A stretch of 64,000 nt of DNA from Anisus vortex (GCA_949126835.1 OX421507.1:11335400-11399399); one strand, 5' to 3'; numbered from the stretch's first letter, positions 1-10,872 are shown. Numbers and translations are program-made. The notes: generated from the letters alone by a model not told the origin.

Positions 1-219
1 ATTTGCCTTTTTTTTTTTTTGGTCTTTCGGTTGTCACTAAAAATTCTTCTGAGAGCCAAGCGTGGGACGCATACCCTAGGTTGTCCCTATGTTACCGACC
101 TCTATGCTAGAGTGTAATGTATATTGAAAACCTTTTTTTTTTTAAAGAACGGAAATATTGAGCAAAGAAATGTGCACAAAATAAAAACAAAAGTTCAACA
201 AAGCAATTGTAGTTACAGC
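1..219. other. AT-rich spacer, nothing recognised
   Basis: No coding potential, repeat end or structural RNA is visible. It has two poly-T runs and forms the 5' flank of the tRNA gene. Confidence 0.5.
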
Positions 220-292
220 GTTTCCATAGTGTAGTGGTTATCACATCCGCCTAACACGCGGAAGGTCCTGGGTTCGAGCCCCAGTGGAAACA
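220..292 (+). tRNA. tRNA-Val (anticodon AAC)
   Basis: This 73-nt sequence folds as a canonical cloverleaf. The 7-bp acceptor stem pairs 220-226 with 285-291 perfectly and is followed by discriminator A292. The anticodon stem 246-250/258-262 is perfect around a 7-nt loop with AAC at 253-255, which reads valine codons once A34 is edited to inosine. Internal pol III promoters are present: box A TAGTGTAGTGG (227-237) and box B GGTTCGAGCCC (271-281). No CCA is encoded, as expected for a nuclear gene. An oligo-T terminator follows directly. It closely resembles animal nuclear tRNA-Val(AAC) and lacks the tail domain of the tRNA-derived SINEs elsewhere in the window, so it is probably a real gene. 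Confidence 0.93.
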
Positions 293-301
293 TTTTTTTT
301 T
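293..301 (+). terminator. Pol III oligo-T terminator of tRNA-Val
   Basis: Nine T residues start at the first base after the discriminator. This is a standard RNA polymerase III stop signal. Confidence 0.85.
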
Positions 302-416
302 AGTTTTTATTTCAAATTTCTAATTAGAATTTTAAATTAAAAAAACAATTTAAAAAAAAAACAATATTAAATTGAAGTAATTTTTAAAGGAATCAGTATC
401 ATTGTATATTATAAAT

Positions 417-604
417 AAGGGGTCGGCAACCTACGGAACGCGTTCCAGACTTTCAATGGCACGCGTAAGATGGCTTAAAATTCTATTCAAGTCTCTTCTA
501 CAAGAAATTTAGTGCTACAGCAGGATGACTTTTAGGCTGCTGGCACGCTGAGTGAATTAGAAATAATCTTTGGCACACTGTTATGAAAAGGTTGCCGACC
601 CCTG
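417..604 (+). mobile_element. Non-autonomous hAT element (MITE, hAT1 family)
   Basis: The 188-bp element starts AGGGGTCGGCAACC and ends GGTTGCCGACCCCTG, a 14-bp terminal inverted repeat. Its interior has the two ends of the long hAT1 elements (a GGCACGCG block and a TTGGCACAC block) with the middle deleted. The right flank is a 10-bp unit, CAGACCCCTG, repeated about three times (605-632). It then enters a LINE fragment at 633, so the target duplication is obscured. Confidence 0.75.
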
Positions 605-632
605 CAGACCCCTGCAGACCCCTGCAGACCCC

Positions 633-970
633 GACAGGAGTGCAAAGAGTAAAGTAGTAAAAATACATAGGCCTAAGGCGTCAAATTCTAATTTAGAAAA
701 ACAACCAAATAACAACATGTTGCAATGCTCAGATAAACACGAGGACAAAAACACTATTCTTATCCCTTATGCGAGAAGATATTCTTATAAATACGCTTTC
801 TTCTCGAATGGCATTCGGACACGGAATTTGTTGCCTGAACGAATTAGGAAAACCTGTAAAATATCATCATTTAAAACATTATTAAAAATGTAAAGACTAG
901 ACTCGGACCACGGATGAACGTAGGACGCAATAATTTCTTTATAGAAGTAGCGTCTGTTATATATAGGGTA
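633..970 (+). pseudogene. 5'-truncated LINE, end of ORF2 and 3' UTR
   Basis: The conceptual translation of 666-892 ends in the motif typical of CR1/L2/jockey-like ORF2 C-termini (a hydrophobic stretch, then an Arg...W/RN-LPE motif and a short Lys-rich tail). It is followed by a 3' UTR block shared with the copies at 5.4, 24.0, 47.1 and 61.2 kb. Tryptophan of the usual WN-LP motif is changed here. It is a dead fragment with no RT core. Confidence 0.7.
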
Positions 971-983
971 TATATAAGTTAAG

Positions 984-1669
984 ACTATTGACTCAAATGT
1001 GGACACTTTTTGAATTAAAGGGTGATAATAAAACTTTTATTTGCGCTGATATTCCTATGTTTCTTTTATTTTTTTTTTATATAAAAGAATACATCTCGTA
1101 CAGTTTATAACTTTGAAATGATCATAATGTAAAAGGTAATTGAAATTTATATAACTATTATATGACTAAAGAATGCATATTATTATGTATATTTTAAAAC
1201 ATTACATTAACTACCCAGTTTGTATGATCACTACGTATTTATTCCTCTCTACAATAGTGGATGGTTCTTGATTATCGTTGTAATCACTTGAAAAAGGACT
1301 TCCCAGATTAAACTGAGATCAAAATATAATTAATATTTGCAGGTATTAGCTCCTCATATTGACTAACATGATATTGTAAAGACAATAATTACTATAAATG
1401 GGAAAGTTTTGTTATAAAATATTGTATATGATAAAAAAAAAAAGATAATCACAAACTTGTAAAGATTTGTTTTAAATATAAAACGCTTTAACGATTTTCT
1501 CTATAAACAATCTCTTTTGCTTTTGGCCTTGGTTAAATTAATTGTCCTATAAAAATAATATTTAAGAAAATGTATAATAGAGCAGGTTGACTTTTAGACT
1601 GTTGGCACGCTGAATGAATTAGAAATCCTAGTTTGGCACACCATTAGCGAAAGATTGACATCCCTTGCT
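984..1669 (+). mobile_element. hAT1 element, right half
   Basis: This segment aligns by eye with the right halves of the copies at 3.8-6.3, 19.3-24.7 and 32.7-34.1 kb and the reverse of 61.6-62.9 kb. Shared blocks are the AACTACCCAGTTTGTATGAT block, a TGAGATCAAA block and the terminal TTGGCACAC block. The right inverted repeat has decayed. The site near 1378-1395 that is occupied by a LINE in two other copies is empty here. Confidence 0.65.
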
Positions 1670-1778
1670 TTAAATCGTCATGAATGATTTAAGAAACAAA
1701 TTAAAAACTAAAAAAATAATATTTTCAACATCATTAAAATAATAAGAAAAAGTTAATCTGTCGGACATTCGTAAGAAA

Positions 1779-2555
1779 GGAGAACTAAGAAAGGTAGAAA
1801 ATGTTATTTGACACGATGAGGAGAACTAAGAAAGGTACAAAATGTTATTTGACACGATGAGGAGAACTAAGAAAGGTTGAAAATGTTCTTTGGCACGATG
1901 AGGAGAACTAAGAAAGGTAGAAAATGTTATTTGACACGATGAGGAGAACTAAGAAAGGTTGAAAATGTTATTTGACACGTTGAGGAGAACTAAGAAAATG
2001 TTATTTGACACGATGAGGAGAACTAAGAAAGGTAGAAAATGTTATTTGACACGATGAGGAGAACTAAGAAAGGTTGAAAATGTTATTTGACACGTTGAGG
2101 AGAAATAAGAAAATGTTATTTGACACGATGAGGAGAACTAAGAAAGGTAGAAAATGTTATTTGACACGATGAGGAGAACTAAGAAAGGTAGAAAATTTTA
2201 TTAGACACGATGAGGAGAACTAAGAAAGGTAGAAAATGTTATTTGACACGATGAGGAGAACTAAGAAAGGTAGAAAATGTTATTTGACACGATTAGGAGA
2301 ACTAAGAAAGGTAGAAAATGTTATTTGACACGATGAGGAGAACTAAGAAAGGTAGAAAATGTTATTTGACACGATGAGGAGAACTAAGAAAGGTAGAAAA
2401 TGTTATTTGACACGATGAGGAGAACTAAGAAAGGTAGAAAATGTTATTTGACACGATGAGGAGAACTAAGAAAGGTAGAAAATGTTATTTGACACGATGA
2501 GGAGAACTAAGAAAGGTAGAAAATGTTATTTGACACGTTGAGGATAACTAGGAAA
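1779..2555. repeat. 41-bp minisatellite, about 19 copies
   Basis: The 41-bp unit begins GGAGAACTAAGAAAGGTAGA and includes TTATTTGACACGAT. Most units differ by 0-2 bases. Two units (near 1990 and 2105) have an internal deletion, and the block containing them is itself duplicated, which points to unequal exchange of multi-unit blocks. Confidence 0.95.
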
Positions 2556-2599
2556 GCTCGCCCCCCAAAACCGATAGTGGTGGAATAAAATTTTCAAAG

Positions 2600-2760
2600 G
2601 CTTCTTGTTCCTTTAACTTATATTCTTTAAAGTTTTACAGACGTTCCTTCTAGATAGAAGACCATTACGTCCACTAGGCCCAAAACTCATGCAAGGGCGG
2701 CATGGATAGATCCCGCGACCTTTCGGTTGACAGTCCGGTGAACTAACTAAGTCACAAAGT
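2600..2760 (-). mobile_element. SINE-like repeat, family C
   Basis: Read on the minus strand it matches the insert at 61254-61394. Shared blocks are a tRNA-like GTTAGTTCACCGGACTGTCAA segment shortened here, a CTATCC box-B-like stretch, and the tail block CTTCTATCTAGAAGGAACGT. Two copies sharing head and tail suggest a short interspersed element rather than a chance match. Confidence 0.5.
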
Positions 2761-2794
2761 TGCACAGTTTTAAATTCTACCTTTTGCTTTTAGG

Positions 2795-2925
2795 TGCGTG
2801 GCGAGTGTGTGTGAGTGTGTGTGAGTGTGAGTGTGTGAGTGTGTGAGTGTGTGAGTGTGTGAGTGTGTGTGTGTGTGAGTGTGTGAGTGTGTGAGTGTGT
2901 GAGTGTGTGAGTGTGTATGTGTTTT
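2795..2925. repeat. GTGTGA/GT microsatellite
   Basis: Alternating GT with interspersed GA (GTGTGAGT units) runs for about 130 bp. Confidence 0.95.
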
Positions 2926-3707
2926 GTTTAAGATTTCAACGTGAGTAATTCTATTAGACAGTAATCAATCTTGAAAAACAAATTGAATTACTCTAATTTT
3001 AAAATATACTAGCGGCCGGCAGACTTTAACAAAACTATTTCAGCCAGCGACACATTTTTAGCCTTTAAGTTTTCAAACTCCTGGCCCCCTTAATGAGTCG
3101 TCCCCCTTAGAAACTGTGATTGGTGTCTCAGGACACGCGCGTTAAGTAAACGATGGGCCCACTATTCGGGAAAACACACACACGCGCACTCTGTCTCTCT
3201 GATCGTACAAAAGAAGAACCCATTCTTAAGAAACGCCTGTGGTTCTCCGCCCAAAAAGAATTTGCACATTGAAAAGGACGAGAAAGCTGTTTCAATATTT
3301 GATAATTTTGACACCCTACGCGTGGCGGGGTGACAAAGGCGTCACGGGTGGGAGGGGGAGGGTTGAGCTCACCGGGGAATGGGCAGGCTTACAGATCTTG
3401 GTGGTTTTAGGGCAGCGTGACACGCCCCTTCCTCTTCATTTATTAAAAGATACACTCACACACAGACGTCACTGCATATCTCTTTAATTTGTGATTGGTT
3501 TCTAACCAATTGAGAAATTGTACAAATGCTATCCTAAAGTCTTCACAAAATATATTTAAAAAAAAAAACAAAAAAAAAAGTTCAAGGTTGAGCAGATTGT
3601 TTCTTTAAGGTCTTGGACAGGTAATACAGACTGTAATTGGACACTCAATGTATCTCGGTTACAAAGAAGAAGAATAAAAAGTGCTAGGAGTGTTAAGTAA
3701 GATTTGT
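2926..3707. other. Unassigned sequence
   Basis: No recognised gene or repeat end. An 82-codon open frame at 3239-3487 has no domain and low-complexity Arg/Gly content, so it was not called. Confidence 0.4.
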
Positions 3708-3752
3708 GTTTGCTGGCAGCACTATACAAAAAGAGTTATTATTATTATTATT
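3708..3752 (+). repeat. LINE/SINE 3' tail with (TTA)n
   Basis: The string GGCAGCACTATACAAAAAGA followed by TTATTATTATTATT resembles tails at about 14990-15020 (GGCAGCGCTATACAAATAGA then TTATTATTA) and 17450-17480. It is a 3' end of a non-LTR element. Confidence 0.55.
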
Positions 3753-3899
3753 TGACCAAATTATTAATACTGGTGGTCTAGATAAGGCAACCTTAGGCAC
3801 GCGTGCCAAACTTGGCACGCAGAGCGATTTTCAATGGCACGCGAGGGATCGCCAAGAGATTTTTTTTTTTATTAATGAAAAATGAATGTTGAAGCGGAT

Positions 3900-4420
3900 A
3901 TTTCTGAATGACATAGTAACACATTTCAGTGAGTTGAACTTGCGTTTACAAGGAACACTGGAATGGATTTGCATTGAAACTGAACATATCTTGGCGTGAG
4001 ATCATCCCTATATTAGGGCGAATATTAAGATAGATAGTTTCAGAAGTACATCGAAGCACTCAAAGCGGAGTTATCTAAACATTTTTTTCATACCATATCA
4101 AGCCTAATTGGTTTGGCCTTACTGCAACCTTCTTAGAGGTAGATATTTTTTTAATTTAAAGTGCAGGGTGATTTTAAAATTCAGCAAGTTGACTTTAAAC
4201 ATTCAATGAATGGGCATCCAAATGTACCCATTTGTGTGAAAAATCTGGACAGAAGCTGCTTAGGAAAGTCATCTGCTTTTCTCAACTGTTAGGCATTCGC
4301 TCTTCAACTTTCAGCTTTTGGTTCAACTTACACTTGTGAACAGATTTTATCGCACACGAAAGCTGTTTTAAGATTTAAAAAGCGGTCATTTATACTTGAC
4401 CACTCAGAAGTAGCTATATA
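3900..4420 (+). pseudogene. hAT transposase remnant (Charlie/ZBED-like)
   Basis: Two motifs in different frames are recognisable: LNLRLQG near 3930-3970 and FGSTYTCEQILSHTK near 4318-4400. The latter matches the end of the C-terminal dimerisation domain of hAT transposases and their domesticated relatives (ZBED5, FAM200, SCAND3). The TYTCE core is intact but frames are broken around it. It cannot encode a transposase. Confidence 0.65.
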
Positions 4421-5371
4421 TGTATCTGACATTAAGCAATTAGCGCTGAGCATTCAAGTCAAGGTGCTCATTTATTTATACAGACTAATTACATTTAAAC
4501 GAGTTTCTATGCTCATCCTCTTTAATTCTAAAACAAAAGTATTTGTATTACTAATCTAATAATTATAAGCGACCCATTTAATAGCACTATATTGTGTAAT
4601 TTCTGTAATTATTAATGGTTTAAAGGTAAACTCTTTAAATGGACAAACAATTAATGCAGGAAATGTTTATTTACAACTGTTTACAGTACATTAATTTTAA
4701 TTCTCTATTAATTAAATATTGTAATGAAGTTCATAATGTTGGATTTAGAAAAAAAAAATAGTTAGTATTATTTGCTATATTACAAAAGATAACTAGTTTG
4801 GTATCACTATTGAATCAAATGTTGAAAGTTTTTTTTAAAGTGTTCGTCCGCCGGTGTATTATTAATGGGAATGTATCGGCTGTTTTCACACTACGCCAGT
4901 CTTTGAGGCTCATCGGTACAGTAGTTGGTCAGGGCGACCAGAAGCAAGTAACAAGCACAAAAACTAAATACTGAAAAGAAACTTTCTCATTCCAGTTTTT
5001 ATTGTATATATAGGCCTATATATTATTGTATATTATATTGTATATTTTTTCTTTTTCTCTTAACAAAACACATTGTAGTCATTCATTTCTCCGTCATTTC
5101 GACGGGCATAACCACTAGTTATATATATTGATGATTATATGACTAAAGAATTTTGTATGTATATTTTTAAACATTACGTTAACTACCCAGTTTGTATGAT
5201 TACTACGTATCTATTCCTTTCTATAATAGTATAAGCCCAATAAAAATAATACAGTTGAAACATCAAAAGGACATCTCACTTAAACTGAGATCAAATGATA
5301 ATTAATATTATCATGTGTTGGATCCTCATTTTAACTAATAAATGATAATGTTTCGACAATATCTTATCTTA

Positions 5372-6010
5372 TATATAACAGACGCGCCTTCTATAAAGAA
5401 GATTGTTGCTCAATATGCTCATCTGTGGTCCGAGTGTAGTCTTGCATTTTATATATATTTAAAATGATGTTAAGTTACTGGTTTCCTGGTTTGTTCAGGC
5501 AACCCATTCCATGCCCGAATGCCACTTGGGAAGATAGAGTACTTAGTACTTATATGCATTTGTTCTCGCATAAGGGATAAGGAAAGTGTTTTTGTCCTTA
5601 TGTTATCTGAGCATTTCAACAGGTTGTTATTCGGTTGTATTTCTAAATTAGAGTTTAATGCCTTATGTATCATCTATACTCTACTCTTTCCCCTTCTGTC
5701 CTCTAGTGCAGGGGTCGTCAATCTACGGCACTCGTGCCATACTTGGCACGCCGAACCATTTTCAATGGCACGCACAAGACTCCAAAAAAGACAGAGACTC
5801 TTCTAAAAGAAAAGAATGTCTTGACTTTTATACTGTTGGCACGCTCAATGAATTAGAAATCCTACTTTGACACAATGTTATCCAAAGGTTGCCCTAGTGT
5901 TTCTAGGTTTAGTGATTTGACTATTGGTGTTACTCTTATTAATTGTGAATATTCGATAGTCATGAACCTTGCCGGTCTTTTCTGAATTTGTTCTAATTTT
6001 TTTTATGTTT
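5372..6010 (-). pseudogene. LINE 3' fragment inserted in hAT1
   Basis: On the minus strand the segment ending near 5470 gives the ORF2 C-terminus, with a WNGLPEQTRKP motif that retains the WN-LP signature. The 3' UTR follows toward 5372. It is 5'-truncated. The same LINE fragment sits at the same place in the hAT1 copy of 19.3-24.7 kb. A hAT MITE (5709-5893) interrupts it. Confidence 0.7.
5709..5893 (+). mobile_element. hAT MITE (hAT1 family) inside LINE
   Basis: It starts CAGGGGTCGTCAATC after CTCTAGTG (5701-5708) and ends at GGTTGCC followed by CTAGTG (5894-5899). The last bases of the right inverted repeat and the start of the second target copy are deleted. The paralogous LINE at 24290-24310 reads straight through CTCTAGTG, giving an empty site. 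Confidence 0.8.
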
Positions 6011-6308
6011 TTAATAATGACCATAATTGTGAATGTTTAATAACAAAATATTGTATTTGATATAAAGACAAATAAAAAAGAGGATAATCACGCTAATTTT
6101 GTTTTAAATATAAATCGCTTTAACAATTTTCTCCGTTAATAATCTCCTTTTCTTCTGGCACTGGTCATACCATGGAGTAAAATTAATTTTCCTATAAAAA
6201 TACTTTTTTTAAGTATAATAGATCAGGATGACTTTTAGGCTGTTGGCACGCTGAATGATATAGAAATTCTAGTTTGGCAACCTGTTAGCAAAAGGTTGCC
6301 GATCCCTG

Positions 6309-7494
6309 GGTCTTGGTAGTTCTAAATAGTCATCCCAAAGGTCTAGATTTAGAATACAGATTTGATTCACAACTTTTTTTTAAACCTGAGCCTGGAGGTA
6401 CAGATCGAACTAGAAGCGGTTGAAACGGTAAATTGATTAGGGCATTGTGCAGGCCACACATTACGTCTACACAAAGAGGCCGATGATCCAACATAGTCTG
6501 AAAGTTGGATAGGAAGTCTCCACAATACGTGAACGTTATCCATATCATATGGTGGGTGGAAAAACATATAGTGTGGGGAAAGGCGAACATCTGTCTTTAG
6601 ATATAATATATGATGTGACAATAAATAAATGACAGTTGACATTTGAATAAATGACAAATTGACTAATGGTATAAATACAAAGAAAGATATAGTGATACAA
6701 AGCGGGGTAGGGGGAAGTGGGGAGAGAACATCTTGACACAGAATGTAAAAAAGTGACACCTGTCCGTCATAACCAAACGGTTAGGACGGCTAATGTATGT
6801 AAGCAAACATTACCCAGTCCAAACTAACTGCAGCGAGCGCCGGCCCGCAGACTTAAGGAAGAAGAAAAAAAGGTCACAAGCTCCATCAAGCGCCATCATT
6901 GCCCCCCTCCCTTTTTCATAACGCCCCCCCCCCCCGGGGCTGATCCCCCGAGCCCATTTCTATTTAGGTTATAGGGTGCGCAAGAATAAAATTGTTTACA
7001 TAACTGTAAAGATGTTAAACGAGGAAAAAAAAAGATCTACCGGTACATATTATTCCTTCTTCCCACACGCCCTCATGTTCCACCCTCGTTAAAGCTCGGC
7101 TTGGATACAGCGGCAGATGAAAACAACGTGACGCGTGCAATATGAAGGGGGGCTTTGGGGGGAGGGAAAGGGATGAAATGACCAGAAGAAAAAAAAAGTG
7201 TGTGGGGGGGGGGGGGGAGGAGAGGAATAGTGGTGGGGGGGGGGGGATAGGGATGTAGGATACGGACTTCTTTTGAACTAGGGTACCTTGACATTTCCAA
7301 ACACGGGGCTGCTACATTTGTACGCCATCCCACCGCATATACCCCCCCCCCACACGCCCCTTACACACACCACCTAAACCCTTCTCCTCCAAGGTTGTTG
7401 CTCCCCCCCCCCCCCCCATAGAAATTAGCTTTTACTGCTCGTCACGGACATTAGATAGGACAATAGAGACTACATTCATTCAACGTGAGCTTTC
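6309..7494. other. Unassigned, with C/G homopolymer tracts
   Basis: No gene is recognised. It has a weak SINE-A-like match near 6440-6470 (GGGCATTGTGCAGGCCACAC) and many C or G tracts of 8-18 bases (6927, 7206, 7237, 7342, 7404). Confidence 0.4.
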
Positions 7495-7653
7495 TCTTCT
7501 CTCTCTCTCTCTCTCTTATTCGTCGCACTTTCTCTCGCTCACATTCTTTCTCTCTGTTTCTTCTTTTTTTTTTATTTCCATCATATATCTTTCTCTGTTT
7601 TTTTCTCTTTGCTTTTTCTGCATCTTTCTATTTCTCTGTATTAGCTATCTAAT

Positions 7654-7684
<31 letters not shown>

Positions 7685-7910
7685 CGCTATTTCTTACTTT
7701 GTCTTTCTCTTCATCTATCGCTTTTCTTTCACTCTCTATCTTTTGTCTTTTTTTCGTTCTATGTTTCTTGTTTACTCCACTTCACTTTTCTCTATCCTTC
7801 TCTCTCTCCCTTTTTCTTTTTACTGTCTCTATTATGTTTTTCTATTCCTCGATCTCTCTCTTCTCTCTCCTTCTCTCTCGGTGACTCTCTCTCTCTCTCT
7901 ACGTTAAGTA
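7495..7910. repeat. CT-rich simple repeat
   Basis: Pyrimidine-rich, (TC)n interspersed with TTT. Open frames here encode only Ser/Leu/Phe low-complexity peptides. Confidence 0.9.
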
Positions 7911-8848
7911 TAATCTTTGATGTTAAGAATATAGAGACATCTTGCGCTCAGAAGTAGAAAAACTAAATTTGGGGGGAGGGGGACTAATGTGTTTTTGTTA
8001 TCTTTAAGTTTCGTTTTCAGTGTTGTTGTTTTTTTTTTTTTTTTTTTTTTTTTTTGGGGCGGGGGGTGGAAGAGAGAGTGGAGAAGGGGGGGGGGAGGGC
8101 TCGATACTCACGCGCGTACCGTGAATCATAAACAGAGATGGAAAGAAAAAGGGAATGTAAAGAGAAGGCCGGGGGGTGGGGCGGTAGGGAGGGAAGGGGG
8201 GCTGAGGGCGGTTGACGGCGCCGAAACGAAAACCCCGTGTTTACATTGACGCTGTAAAGAGAAGAAACAAAAATATGTATATGGGCGGTGGGGGTGGTTG
8301 GGGCGGGGGGGTGGGTGCAGCGAGGGTGTTAGGGAACCATCTTGGGACAACGTGTGACAACACAGCGCGTGAGCACGTGAATGTGCGCGCGTGCGTTTAC
8401 TGTCAATTATCTTCTTTAAAGAAAAATATTTCACTACGACATGGTTTGTATACACGTGTACAAGTTATATAGGTCAGTGAGGTGGAAATGGGTAGTCATG
8501 GAGAAATGTTTCGGGAAAGGGCGGTGGTGGGGGGAGGGTCTGGCATTACAGTGATTAAGGGCGCCGGTGTTGGGAGAAGCGTGGAGAAAAAATGAAATAC
8601 GAAGGCCTTTGTTTAATGTGTGTGTGTGTGTGTAAAATTTGTAATAACGTCTCACCTCTGAAATTTTTCTGTTTTTTTTTTTTTTTAAATCTTTGAATTG
8701 AACAATAAAAGCAACGAATCGTTTTTTACTGTCCCCGTCGCCCCAACTCAATTAGGATTGTCGATTTAAATACAAATGTTGATCTACCGACTCTTAACTT
8801 TCTAGGTAGATTTCTGCTTACAAATTATTATTTTTTTAAATACATGTA
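7911..8848. other. Unassigned, low-complexity islands
   Basis: It contains a poly-T of about 27 bases (8030-8056), G-rich stretches at 8057-8100, 8170-8210 and 8285-8310, and a short (GT)n at 8620. No gene is recognised. Confidence 0.4.
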
Positions 8849-8852
8849 GTAT

Positions 8853-8912
<60 letters not shown>

Positions 8913-8981
8913 TGTAAAGTGTAAAGTGTAAAGTGTAAAGTGTAAAGTATAAAGTATAAAGTATATAAGTATAAAGTATAT

Positions 8982-9012
<31 letters not shown>

Positions 9013-9344
9013 TGTAAAGTGTAAAGTGTAAAGTGTAAAGTGTAAAGTGTAAAGTGTAAAGTGTAAAGTGTAAAGTGTAAAGTGTAAAGTGTAAAGTGTA
9101 AAGTGTAAAGTGTAAAGTGTAAAGTGTAAAGTGTAAAGTGTAAAGTGTAAAGTGTAAAGTGTAAAGTGTAAAGTGTAAAGTGTAAAGTGTAAAGTGTAAA
9201 GTGTAAAGTGTAAAGTGTAAAGTGTAAAGCGTAAAGCATAAAGCGTAAAGCATAAAGCATAAAGCATAAAGCATAAAGCATAAAGCATAAAGCATAAAGC
9301 ATAAAGCATAAAGCATAAAGCATAAAGCATAAAGCATAAAGCAT

Positions 9345-9383
<39 letters not shown>

Positions 9384-9396
9384 TATATAAGTATAT

Positions 9397-9469
<73 letters not shown>

Positions 9470-9470
9470 T
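8849..9470. repeat. Heptamer array (AAAGNNT), about 89 copies
   Basis: A pure 7-bp array. The dinucleotide after AAAG is TA, TG, CA or CG, in blocks: TA (8849-8911), TG (8912-8947), TA with some ATATAAG units (8948-9011), TG (9012-9227), CG/CA alternating (9228-9245), CA (9246-9345) and TA (9346-9470). Long open frames on the minus strand are artefacts of the array. Confidence 0.97.
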
Positions 9471-9487
9471 CTAGTAGTCTACTACAT

Positions 9488-9713
9488 GGAGCACAGTAGC
9501 CGAGCAACAGTGCGTTCCACTGGCGATCGAAGGTTCTGGGTTCGAATCCTGATGCAGGCTAGAATTTTTTAGAGAGGAAAGGGTAAAGTAAAGGCGGCTG
9601 GGCTTTGTGCTGGCCACACATCCCCACGTATGCCGTGGCCACAGAAACTATGGAACGCTGCTTCACCAGCCCTATGATCAGTTTGGTCCGAATGGTACTT
9701 TACTTTTTTTTTT
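9488..9713 (+). mobile_element. tRNA-derived SINE, family A
   Basis: The tRNA-like head has box A TAGCCGAGCAA and box B GGTTCGAATCC (9539-9549). It is followed by the central domain shared with the copies at 39.2, 40.5 and 63.2 kb (GTGCTGGCCACACA, TATGCCGTGGCCACAGAAAC, CTGCTTCACCAGCCCTATGA) and a TACTTTACTTTTTTTTTT tail. The 9-bp TCTAGTAGT occurs at 9470-9478 and 9726-9734 and may be the target duplication, but short spacers separate it from the element. Part of the region between head and central domain is deleted relative to 63.2 kb. Confidence 0.85.
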
Positions 9714-10324
9714 ACTTGTATGAAATCTAGTAGTGGCCCTCTGGTCTGATACTTAAGCTTTTTGACTTAGAATTGTATGCAGGTTCTATTCCTATGTCTG
9801 TTCCGTGGGAAATGGATTGTAAGAGAGAGAGAGAGAGAGGGAGAGAGAGAGAGAGAGAGAGAGAAGTAGAAGGAGATATAGAAAGTAAGAGAGGGAGAGA
9901 AAGACAGACTAGAGTCGAAAGATAGGGGAGTGCTGGTGAAAAGGCGAAAACCATTTTTTCTTACTTTAAACAGAAATGAAATATATGCAAGACAAATAAT
10001 GTTTTTTAATGTTATGTTGTTGTTGTTTTTTTCTCCTCTATACTTCCATCTGACAAGTTACGCGGGAGATGCCAGACGTGGGGGCATGTTCTATCTCGTC
10101 TGTGTCTGTAGATGCATCTGTTGACGTGTCCGTGTCTGCCCTGGGGAAGGGTACGTGGGAACATACAAGCAACAACACCCACGACAGACGGACAGACAGA
10201 CATACATACATACTGGCACCTCTTCCTCCTACCACTCCTTCCTCCAGGACTATCGGAGCTTACAGTTGTAGAGTCTAGAGTTGCGATTGTGTATGGTGTT
10301 GAGTGTGGTTTTAGTGTTAGGCGA
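9714..10324. other. Unassigned; possible tRNA-like fragment and (GA)n
   Basis: 9727-9810 has a box-B-like GGTTCTATTCC and could be a decayed tRNA-derived repeat. 9818-9905 is (GA)n. No gene is recognised in 9930-10320. Confidence 0.35.
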
Positions 10325-10730
10325 AGAGAGAGAGAGAGCGGGAGAGAGAGAGAGAACGGGAAAAAGAGAGAGAGAGAGAGAAAGGCAGATAGATGGAGCG
10401 AGAGAGAGAGGGGGGATGAAGAGAGGGAGAGTGAGAGAGGGATAGAGGTAGGATTGGAAAGAGAGAGAGAGGCTGAGAGTAGGAAATGGAAAGAGTGGGA
10501 GAGGAAGAGAGGAAGGGAAAGGGGGGTGGAGAGAGGATATGAGAGAAAGAGGAGAAACCAAGAGAGGGCGGTAGAGAGGTGAGAGGAAAAGAAAGAGAAC
10601 GTGAGAGAGGGGTGGTCGGTGAGTGAGAGAGATAGAGATAGAGAATGATTGGGAGAAAGGGATAGAGGCAGATGTAATGGGAGAGAGATAGAGAGAAGCA
10701 GAGAGAGATAGAAAGATAGTGAGACAGATT
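10325..10730. repeat. GA-rich simple repeat
   Basis: Purine-rich (GA)n/(GAGAGG)n with scattered interruptions. Open frames on both strands here are low-complexity. Confidence 0.9.
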
Positions 10731-10872
10731 AATAAAACATAATTGTAATAATGTGTATATGCACATGTATTGTCATATATATTTTCATACTGAAATATGA
10801 ATTCATCAGCTTATGCATTGGATAATATAGATCTATTCATATTTTCATGTATATTTCATTATTACTTATATT

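Larger units (their letters stand above)
3786..6308 (+). mobile_element. hAT1 transposon, decayed, near full length
   Basis: The left end (GGCAACCTTAGGCACGCG) and right end (GGTTGCCGATCCCTG) bracket about 2.5 kb. On the plus strand the interior has remnants of a hAT transposase: near 3930-3970 an LNLRLQG motif, and near 4318-4400 the segment FGSTYTCEQILSHTK, the C-terminal dimerisation region typical of Charlie/ZBED-like hAT transposases. Stops and frameshifts interrupt it throughout. A LINE 3' fragment (5372-6010) is inserted in the right half, and a MITE is inserted in that LINE. The segment 4835-5100 has no counterpart in the other copies and may be a further insertion. Confidence 0.75.

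Noticed and set aside
3239..3487. 82-codon open frame
   Set aside because: No domain, no start context worth noting, Arg/Gly-rich composition.
6765..6855. Possible tRNA-like or SINE head near 6.8 kb
   Set aside because: There are short GGTTAGGACGG-like matches only. No B box or shared tail with the other families was found.
8802..9507. Three minus-strand open frames of 169-223 codons
   Set aside because: The heptamer array has no stop in several frames. The Tyr/Leu/His/Phe repeat peptides are artefacts.
9488..9560. Possible tRNA genes at 9.49, 35.99, 39.17, 61.25 and 63.34 kb
   Set aside because: They have A and B boxes, but acceptor or anticodon stems do not pair properly and they continue into SINE or other repeat bodies. 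Only 220-292 folds as a tRNA.
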